DNA from: Candidatus Aminicenantes bacterium UBA4820
GTDB lineage: Bacteria > Acidobacteriota > UBA4820
Direction: 5' to 3'
Length of the DNA: 13,940 nucleotides
Assembly (NCBI GenBank): GCA_002402325.1
Contig: DHFQ01000023.1
Coordinates: 1-13,940 of the forward strand
In this document: piece by piece, positions 8,167-13,940 of the stretch
How positions within the stretch are numbered: the first letter of the stretch is position 1
How the letters are laid out: each line of letters opens with the position of its first letter
Made by a program: the position numbers and the translations under genes
The notes under the pieces: generated by a model
The model's database searches: none
The model's input: only the letters and a program-made list of their open reading frames with translations
Told to the model about the DNA's origin: nothing

Positions 8167-8176
8167 TTATAACCAT
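8159..8176 (-). other. Possible five-codon leader ORF overlapping the pilB1 start
   Basis: ATG GTT ATA AAT GAC TGA on the minus strand (MVIND), in another frame, with its stop just inside pilB1. It lies only three bases after GGAGG, too close for efficient initiation, while that GGAGG is rather far from the pilB1 ATG. Recorded because pilB2 has a similar arrangement; on its own it is weak. Confidence 0.15.
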
Positions 8177-8204
8177 AAACCTCCAGAACAATCTTACCTT
8201 TATA

Positions 8205-8233
8205 AGTATAAATTTTTATTTGACAGGTGTCAA
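8205..8233 (-). promoter_or_regulatory. Sigma-70 promoter of pilB1
   Basis: TTGACA at 8228-8233 and TATACT at 8205-8210 on the minus strand with exactly 17 bp between them, the same hexamers and spacing as the pilB2 promoter. Transcription should start near 8198, giving a leader of about 30 nt that contains GGAGG at 8180-8184. It lies right after the bidirectional terminator of the upstream gene, so pilB1 transcription is independent of the giant repeat-protein gene. Confidence 0.87.
8220..8233. promoter_or_regulatory. Inverted repeat over the pilB1 -35 box (possible operator)
   Basis: TTGACA, two bases, TGTCAA on the minus strand: perfect 6-bp arms around a CC centre. One arm is the -35 hexamer itself and the other extends into the spacer, where a bound dimer could block or modulate RNA polymerase. 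The corresponding pilB2 site keeps the -35 arm but has lost the second arm (GATTTAAA follows). No regulator is identifiable. Confidence 0.4.
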
Positions 8234-8242
8234 GGAGAAAGT

Positions 8243-8277
8243 AAAAAGGGGCTGGCAAAGCCAGCCCCTTTTTTTTT
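8243..8277. terminator. Bidirectional intrinsic terminator after the giant repeat-protein gene
   Basis: GGGGCTGGC (8248-8256), loop AAA, GCCAGCCCC (8260-8268): a perfect GC-rich 9-bp stem flanked by AAAAA on the left and nine T on the right. It can stop transcription in both directions. On the minus strand it serves the gene ending at 8294 with a five-T tail. No plus-strand gene in the window needs the stronger plus-strand T tract. Confidence 0.88.
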
Positions 8278-8293
8278 GTCTATTCAATGTTGA

Positions 8294-11200
8294 TTATGGT
8301 GGGCAGGTTCCTGTTGTGTTGACATGTCTGTCTCCACAAGTAGCAGTCCCTGCAGGTCCTTCTCCACCAGCGTTGTATCCTGTAATCAAGTAAAAGAGAA
8401 CTTTATTTGTTGGGTCAATTGTCTGAGGACTATCTGAAGAAATATCAAGAGATGTTCCACTTTGGTCCGACCTCGTACAAAAATCCGAATCGGTGTTGCA
8501 TAAGTTTGCAAGATTAGATTTTGTTCCTCTATAAATGTTGTAGCCTGTTGCCGAAGGTTCCAAAGTCCAATTAAAGGTTTGGGCTGACTGTGTTGCATTC
8601 CATGTGAAGTTTGTCCCAACTGCAACCTCAGGTGGTGGTGCACCATCAGTTCCGGCTACCTGAACTGAATCTGAATAAGTCGTGCAGTTCTCATTTACCG
8701 CCCTGATTAAATAATTGTGTTCAAGATTATCGCCCGGTTGATATGTCGCACCAGAAGAATATCCGCTAACTACAAGTGAGCCATCTTTGTACAAATCGTG
8801 CCTGGTGGCAGGAACGCCCGATGTATAGTTAATCTGAATTCCAGTTAGTTGAGTAATATCAAGGTCGTTTATAGAGTTAATTACTGGCAGAGAAGGTACC
8901 CCATTTGAATCGGCAAAATCTTGTGCAGTTGAATTGTTGTAACAATTCCCTTTTTCAGCCCTGACTACATAAGAATGCGATGAAGTGTCGCCAGGATTGT
9001 ATAAAGCACCAGAAGAATAATTATTCACTACCTCAACACTGTCTTTCCATAAACTATGGACTACTGCTCCAACTCCTTCATTGTAATAAACCTTTATCCC
9101 GTTTTGCAGACAGCCATCGTTGTCGGCGATACTTGTTATTAGAGGAGTACCGACAGTGTCATTAACATCAGTTCCATCTACCCCTTGAGAATCTTTGTAG
9201 CAGGTTTCCTTTATTGCCCTTATAACATAAGTATGACTGCTATTGTCACCAGGCAAATAGGTTGCCCCAGAGGTATAGCTACTTTGAGCCAAAATTCCAT
9301 CTTTGTATAAGTCGTGAACTTCTGCACCACTTCCAGGAGTGTAATATATTTTTATTCCATTCGTTGAGCATGCATCAATGTCTTCTATGCTTGTAATGAC
9401 AGGTTGTCCAGGTGTGTTATTCGTATCAGTTCCGCTAAATGCACTCGACCACGAACCAGTGCAGGTGATGTTTTTAGCCCTTACATAATAATTGTATGTG
9501 CCCGAATCAGAAGGAGAGTAATCATAACTTGTTGACGCTGTGTTTCCTACAATATTGCTCGTTGTGTTGAAAGCAATGTCATAGGAGGTCGCACCGGATA
9601 TTGCCCCCCACGCTATTGTCACACCAGAAAGTGCACAGGCATCTTTATCTGTTACACTTGAAATAGACGGTGTTGCAACTGAATTGTTCACATCCGTTCC
9701 TGAAACACCTGTTGACCAATCCCCTGTGCAGGATGCATTCTTTGCCCTGACATAATAGTTGTGTGCACTCGTATCACCGGGAGAGTAATCATAACTCGTT
9801 GAGGCTGTGTTTCCTACAACATTGCCTGTCGTATTAATTGCAATATCATAAGAAGTTGCACCGGTTATTGCACCCCACGCTATTGTCACACCAGAAACCG
9901 CACAGGCGTCTTTATCTGTTACACTTAAAATTGATGGCGTTGCAACTGAATTATTTACATCCGTTCCATTTGTTCCATTTGACCATTCCCCCGTGCAGGT
10001 TGCATTCTTACCCCTTACCTGATAAGTGTGGGAAGTGTTGTCGTTGGGATAGTAGGTGTAAGGGCTTGTAACATCTGGAATTATCGTTGAACCATCAACT
10101 CTCAAATCATACCCGGTCGCTTGAGAAACATTTCCCCACGAAATCTGAACTCCGCTCGTTGCGCAGGCATCAATGTCTGAAAATGATGGAGCGGAAGGGG
10201 TTGCGGGTTTAAGATTCTGATCTGTTCCAGAAATACCAGTTGAATCGTTATAACAACTATTTTTCTTTGCGCGTATTGTATAATTATGCGAACTATTATC
10301 ACCGGGCTGATATGTAGCCCCAGAAGAATATCCGCTAACTGCAAGTGAACCATCTTTGTATAAATCGTGTGATGTTGCACCTGTTCCTGCCGTGTAAGTA
10401 ATTGTTATTCCTGATGTGGCACAGGCATCATTGTCGGTAATGCTTGTTATAACAGGCTGTCCGGGAGTATTATTAACATCTGTTCCTGAAAAAGAAGTTG
10501 AATCAGTGTAACAGGTGTTCTTCTTTGCGCGTATTGCATAATTATGCGAACTATTATCACCGGGCTGATATATAGCCCCAGAAACATAATTCGTTACCGC
10601 AAGAGTTCCATCTTTATATAAATCGTGTGATGTTGCACCAGAGCCAGCTGTGTAAGCAACTTTTATTCCTGATGTAGCACAAGCATCAACATCCGTTATA
10701 CCTGTTATTGTTGGAGCGCCAGGTTTATCATTAACATCAGTTCCTGCTACTGCGGTTGAATCGGTGTAACAGGTATTTTTCTTTGCCCTAATAACATAAC
10801 TGTGGGAAGTGTTGTTTCCCGGTTGATATGTCGCACCAGAAACATAATTTGTTACCGCAAGAGTTCCATCCTTGTATAAATCATGTGATGTTGCACCCGT
10901 TCCTGCCGTGTAAGTAATTGTTATTCCCGATGTCGCACAAGAGTCAATATCGGCTATCGCTGTAATAGCAGGCGCCCCCGGTGTGTCGTTTATGTCCGTT
11001 CCAGAAGCGGTTGGTCCCCAATCTCCCGTGCAGGTTCCATTTTTCCCTCTTATTTGGTATGTGTGAGAATTGTTGTCACCGGGCTGGTAAGTATAGGGAA
11101 TTGTAACATTCTCCACAATTTTTGAATCACTTGAATCAACCCTCAAATCGTAGGCTGTTGCTTTATTTAAAGAACTCCAGGTAATAGAAACTCCATTTGT

Positions 11201-13534
11201 CAGGCAGGCGTTAACATCTAAAACTGTTGGTGGAGAGGATGGTGTTGCCGGCTTTTCATTCCCATCTGCAAAAGATGTTGTATTTGACCATTCTCCCGTG
11301 CAGGTTACACTTTCATTTATCACATTTCTTCCCCTTATCTGATAGGTGTGAGAATCGTTGCCGTTGGGGTTGTAGTCGTAAGGAGATGTAACATTGTTTA
11401 TCGTAGTTGTTCCATCAACGAGTAAATCGTAATTTGTGGCATATTGAACAGAAGACCAACTTATTGCTATTGTTGAAGTTTCACAGGGATAAAGGTCCTC
11501 AATGGTTGGCGGTGATGGTTTTGGAGGCGTTTTTGCCTCATCAGTAAATTTTGATTCTGAAGATTCAATGTAGCAATCCTCATAGTAGTTTATAGCCTTT
11601 ATCTTGTAAGAATGTTCAGAACTATCGTTTGGGTCATATTCAATTGGGCTTGTTACATCACTTGTAACAAGATTTCCATCAACATAAAAATCGTGTCTCG
11701 TTGCTGGAGTTGAAGAGGTAAATTCAATCTTAATCCCTGTTTGTGAGCAAAGGTTATTATCAGTTATTGTAAGTTGAGGCGTTGTCATAGAGGGACAACA
11801 CCTATCCATAAAACAGGAAGTTGACCCAGAATATTCCAATTTTAGGTTGTCAATAACCCAAAACATATCATAAACCGCATTGTAATAATGAAATCGTAGT
11901 TGGACATTTATGGCGCCTGCACCATAATCTGATAGGTCTATTGTTTCATTTTGTGGATATCCAGTTGATGGGTCTTCAGGAACATTTCCATTATATCTTT
12001 TAACATTTATCCACTCACCATTTGTTTTGGATGATTTTATATCTACATCTCCTATTTCGTTGCCACTATATATTGCAAAAATTGTATCGTAAGTGAGGGT
12101 TACGCAGGTAGCAAAACTTAAATCCATTGAATGGGTAATCAACTCTTCATCTTGACTTGCCAATTCTCCCGCGCAGTCACTGTCAACTTCTGCAAACGGC
12201 GGTGATAAAGGCGGTTTCCAGTAAAACGACCTTTTACATTGATCTCCAGCAAACCATGTGGCTGCCTCTCCTGCGCCAGTATTATCTCCGCCATCTACTA
12301 CAGTCCAATTTGAGGGTAATCCAAGATCAAAATATTCTTCTATAACGGTATCACTTGCTGGAGGTTTATTACCTATAACTATTAAAAATGGGATATTCCA
12401 ACCACTTTCATTTTCATAAGAAGTAATGTGAAGGTTGAAGTTGATTATATCCCCGCAACTTTTACTTACATTTACTGAAAATTTGAAGTTTGTTGAGGAT
12501 GTTCCACTTCCATTTTTATTTATGTTGGGAAAGTCTGAAGATGAGGTTGTTATGGAAATACCACTTGTAGTAGTTGTTAAAGTCCCACTAATACTTGTTA
12601 AATTCCCATTACCATCGTTGTAAAGTGTGATTGGCAGTGTAATATCTTCACCAGGATCAACAATTTCATCGTTGTTTCCATTACCTGTTCCTGTACAGAG
12701 ATCGTTTATTGTGTAGGAATCAAGTTTTATATGCGGTTCACAATATTCATATTGATAGGTTATATCAAGTCCCCACGAGTCGATACTTGCCTGTTTCTCA
12801 CTGTCGTTAATAACTTTTAGACCCCATTGACCATAAGCATTTTTTCCATAAAGATAAGAGAGATGAGCGGTAGGTTTAAAAGTGCCTGTAAAAGGTGAAC
12901 TTTGCATTATTATTGATTCTTCTGCCTCATCATCAAAAATCGTGTCTTCAAAATTTGGGTCTATAAAACTACTTCCAGAGGAAACTATGATGAGAGGAAT
13001 TTCTGCCAAATCGGGTGTAACGAGATAAATTTCTATAAGCCCCGTCGCTTCACTACTAAGTAATTCTACATTCACATTTATGTCACCAATTATTTTGCTG
13101 TCATTTATAGTCAAAGTTGATGTCGCACTACTTGACGCAGGGACTTCCTTTGGAACATCGGTTGATGAATAAGACCCTTTAGTATCAAGCCCCGTCTTAA
13201 AAGTGTAATAATTTCCATTATTATCGTCTGTAGTTGAGCCTACTCCGTCATTTGAAGTAACGCTAAAATAATAAGTTGTGCAGGTTGTTAACCCTGTAAT
13301 GATTATTCTGTGACTTGTTACCATATTGTCATCATCTATATTTGTAGAAGGTGGGGTTGATGTGCCATAAGTTACCCTGCTTGTTGATTCAACATCAGTT
13401 GTCCAGACAATTGTAGCGGATGTGCCGTAAAGTTTTTCAACCTGAACATTGCTTATTATTGGGGCTGCAAAAATAGTCGGAGACACCATCACAAGTATAA
13501 AAAGTAACAAAGAAAACTTGAAATATCTTCTCAT
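8294..13534 (-). CDS. Giant secreted FN3-like repeat protein, candidate pilus-associated adhesin
   Basis: 1746 aa. The Sec signal peptide MRRYFKFSLLLFILVMVSPTIFA is probably cleaved near residues 23/24. Mature regions: FN3-like (about 25-115); proprotein-convertase P-domain (about 116-262, with the SPFTGTFKP and YGQWGLKVIND signatures) but no protease attached; CARDB-like beta domain (about 265-390, VDPGEDITLPITL); jelly-roll or MAM/cleaved-adhesin-like domain (about 395-570, ending MFWVIDNLKLEY); twelve tandem repeats (585-1631); C-terminal FN3-like module (about 1632-1746) with four cysteines. No LPXTG, transmembrane anchor, autotransporter barrel or type IX sorting domain is seen, so how it is held at the surface is unknown. 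AGGAGG at 13540-13545, five bases before the ATG, fixes the start. Lying between pilY1 and pilB, it may be a pilus-linked adhesin, but that is inference; it could equally be a free exoprotein. Confidence 0.85.
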   Translation of the reverse strand: MRRYFKFSLLLFILVMVSPTIFAAPIISNVQVEKLYGTSATIVWTTDVESTSRVTYGTSTPPSTNIDDDNMVTSHRIIITGLTTCTTYYFSVTSNDGVGSTTDDNNGNYYTFKTGLDTKGSYSSTDVPKEVPASSSATSTLTINDSKIIGDINVNVELLSSEATGLIEIYLVTPDLAEIPLIIVSSGSSFIDPNFEDTIFDDEAEESIIMQSSPFTGTFKPTAHLSYLYGKNAYGQWGLKVINDSEKQASIDSWGLDITYQYEYCEPHIKLDSYTINDLCTGTGNGNNDEIVDPGEDITLPITLYNDGNGNLTSISGTLTTTTSGISITTSSSDFPNINKNGSGTSSTNFKFSVNVSKSCGDIINFNLHITSYENESGWNIPFLIVIGNKPPASDTVIEEYFDLGLPSNWTVVDGGDNTGAGEAATWFAGDQCKRSFYWKPPLSPPFAEVDSDCAGELASQDEELITHSMDLSFATCVTLTYDTIFAIYSGNEIGDVDIKSSKTNGEWINVKRYNGNVPEDPSTGYPQNETIDLSDYGAGAINVQLRFHYYNAVYDMFWVIDNLKLEYSGSTSCFMDRCCPSMTTPQLTITDNNLCSQTGIKIEFTSSTPATRHDFYVDGNLVTSDVTSPIEYDPNDSSEHSYKIKAINYYEDCYIESSESKFTDEAKTPPKPSPPTIEDLYPCETSTIAISWSSVQYATNYDLLVDGTTTINNVTSPYDYNPNGNDSHTYQIRGRNVINESVTCTGEWSNTTSFADGNEKPATPSSPPTVLDVNACLTNGVSITWSSLNKATAYDLRVDSSDSKIVENVTIPYTYQPGDNNSHTYQIRGKNGTCTGDWGPTASGTDINDTPGAPAITAIADIDSCATSGITITYTAGTGATSHDLYKDGTLAVTNYVSGATYQPGNNTSHSYVIRAKKNTCYTDSTAVAGTDVNDKPGAPTITGITDVDACATSGIKVAYTAGSGATSHDLYKDGTLAVTNYVSGAIYQPGDNSSHNYAIRAKKNTCYTDSTSFSGTDVNNTPGQPVITSITDNDACATSGITITYTAGTGATSHDLYKDGSLAVSGYSSGATYQPGDNSSHNYTIRAKKNSCYNDSTGISGTDQNLKPATPSAPSFSDIDACATSGVQISWGNVSQATGYDLRVDGSTIIPDVTSPYTYYPNDNTSHTYQVRGKNATCTGEWSNGTNGTDVNNSVATPSILSVTDKDACAVSGVTIAWGAITGATSYDIAINTTGNVVGNTASTSYDYSPGDTSAHNYYVRAKNASCTGDWSTGVSGTDVNNSVATPSISSVTDKDACALSGVTIAWGAISGATSYDIAFNTTSNIVGNTASTSYDYSPSDSGTYNYYVRAKNITCTGSWSSAFSGTDTNNTPGQPVITSIEDIDACSTNGIKIYYTPGSGAEVHDLYKDGILAQSSYTSGATYLPGDNSSHTYVIRAIKETCYKDSQGVDGTDVNDTVGTPLITSIADNDGCLQNGIKVYYNEGVGAVVHSLWKDSVEVVNNYSSGALYNPGDTSSHSYVVRAEKGNCYNNSTAQDFADSNGVPSLPVINSINDLDITQLTGIQINYTSGVPATRHDLYKDGSLVVSGYSSGATYQPGDNLEHNYLIRAVNENCTTYSDSVQVAGTDGAPPPEVAVGTNFTWNATQSAQTFNWTLEPSATGYNIYRGTKSNLANLCNTDSDFCTRSDQSGTSLDISSDSPQTIDPTNKVLFYLITGYNAGGEGPAGTATCGDRHVNTTGTCPP
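8642..11782 (-). repeat. Twelve tandem in-gene repeats (~86-92 codons each)
   Basis: Repeat starts by residue: 585, 669, 761, 851, 937, 1023, 1109, 1196, 1285, 1374, 1460, 1546. A typical unit runs from TPG-x-P-x-ITSITD-x-DAC to CYTDST...GTDVN. Each unit has two cysteines, one near its start and one near its end, probably a disulfide; unit 12 lacks the first. Two types are seen. Type A (units 1, 4-6, 10-12) has Y or F in the first core strand and generally HDLYKDG, then CY-x-DS. Type B (units 2, 3, 7-9) has Trp in that strand, then YDL/YDI, then CTG-x-W. Units 4-6 and 8-9 are nearly identical even at DNA level, which points to recent duplication or gene conversion. Confidence 0.92.
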
Positions 13535-13545
13535 TTCTCCCTCCT

Positions 13546-13574
13546 AAAAAATCAAGAGGCGGGAATCTCCCGCC
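13546..13574 (-). terminator. Hairpin with displaced T tract between pilY1 and the giant gene
   Basis: GGCGGGA, loop GAT, TCCCGCC on the minus strand (stem positions 13558-13574), then TCTTGA and TTTTTT (13546-13551). The six-base gap before the T tract makes it weaker than a standard terminator. AGGAGG of the next gene begins immediately after the T tract, and I see no promoter between hairpin and start codon, so it may be leaky, an attenuator or a processing site. Confidence 0.5.
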
Positions 13575-13595
13575 CCCGATTAAATTACCCTTATT

Positions 13596-13940
13596 TTATT
13601 GTAGTTCACGCCATCCAATTGGAGTGGGCGCACCCGAACTCCATGGCGGTTTTACACCTGGAACTTTGGAAATAGTTGCCTTTTGTTCGCCTCTCCCCGA
13701 TTTTGCAACTACTACATTTTTTCCAACTACTGCAAAACCAGAGATTGCCCCTGAACCAGCACTGTAGCCCTTTTTTGCCATTGTTATGTTCCCATCTTCA
13801 ACTCCTAATGCTATGGTCTCAATATAACTTGTCCCTGCACAATCGGTCGTATCTGGGTCATAAAAAGCAAAAAGGAGAGTTAATTTATCTGCGTCGCTTG
13901 GTTTATCTGGAACTATCATCATTGGAGATGTTGTAACCTG
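13596..13940 (-). CDS. PilY1-like protein, C-terminal end (5' part outside the window)
   Basis: The frame is open to the right edge with a complete first codon (QVTTSPMMIVPDK...), so the ATG at 13922 is probably internal rather than a start. Only the last 114 codons are visible. Features are short beta-strand-like segments (GAISGFAVVGKNVVVAKSG) and the ending PIGWRELQ, which resembles the (S/G)WRE(L/I) terminus of PilY1/Neisserial PilC proteins, whose C-terminal beta-propeller sits at the pilus tip or outer membrane. The location upstream of T4P motor genes agrees. No signal peptide or vWA domain can be checked because the 5' part is missing; an unrelated secreted beta-rich protein remains possible. 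Confidence 0.6.
   Translation of the reverse strand, partial: QVTTSPMMIVPDKPSDADKLTLLFAFYDPDTTDCAGTSYIETIALGVEDGNITMAKKGYSAGSGAISGFAVVGKNVVVAKSGRGEQKATISKVPGVKPPWSSGAPTPIGWRELQ

Noticed and set aside
8248..8277. Plus-strand terminator as evidence of a plus-strand gene ending near 8248
   Set aside because: No plausible plus-strand gene ends there; the stem also has a T tail on the minus strand and serves the giant gene.
8642..11782. Regularly spaced similar sequences resembling a long repeat array such as CRISPR
   Set aside because: The unit is about 258-276 bp, keeps one reading frame throughout, and varies mainly at codon level; it is a protein-coding repeat.
13596..13922. A complete 108-aa gene starting at the ATG at 13922
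   Set aside because: The frame stays open to the window edge, no Shine-Dalgarno precedes that ATG and there is no signal peptide; the C-terminal end of a longer PilY1-like protein fits better.

Overview
All coding sequence lies on the minus strand. Read 5'->3' on that strand (right to left in window coordinates), the window is a type IV pilus (T4P) locus: C-terminal end of a PilY1-like protein, a 1746-residue secreted repeat protein, two adjacent pilB-type extension ATPases, pilT, pilC, pilS, and the first 176 codons of an NtrC-family regulator (pilR) that runs off the left edge. The order pilB-pilT-pilC-pilS-pilR is the one known from Myxococcus and Geobacter relatives. The envelope must be diderm to make sense of this machinery. 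The DNA is AT-rich, and the adhesin is built of cysteine-bearing fibronectin-III-like repeats. Deltaproteobacterial or Acidobacteriota-like lineages fit, but I cannot fix the phylum from this window.

Layout. 13596-13940: end of pilY1, followed by a hairpin with a displaced T tract just before the Shine-Dalgarno of the next gene. 8294-13534: giant Sec-exported protein with FN3, proprotein-convertase P-domain, CARDB-like and jelly-roll regions, twelve ~86-92-residue repeats and a C-terminal FN3 module, closed by a bidirectional terminator (8243-8277). 6448-8166 and 4644-6371: tandem PilB paralogues. Each has a textbook sigma-70 promoter (TTGACA, 17 bp, TATACT) at almost the same distance from its start codon, so the duplicated unit seems to have included the promoter. 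3453-4634 pilT and 2223-3425 pilC follow with good ribosome binding sites and no internal terminator. A strong intrinsic terminator (2175-2203) ends that transcript. pilS and pilR (overlapping by 26 bp) form a separate unit.

How it works together. PilB1/PilB2 should power pilus extension at the inner membrane through PilC, and PilT should power retraction. Both PilB proteins begin with a two-motif MshEN domain, so extension is probably controlled by cyclic di-GMP. PilS/PilR probably regulate the pilin gene, which is not in the window. PilY1 and the giant repeat protein are the candidates for the surface-exposed, adhesive part.

I find no tRNA, rRNA, CRISPR, insertion sequence or attachment site, and no gene-free stretch over 130 bp. 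The window is mostly a recognisable T4P locus. The less ordinary parts are the promoter-bearing PilB duplication, a palindrome over only one of the two -35 boxes, and the block-patterned two-type repeat array of the giant protein.
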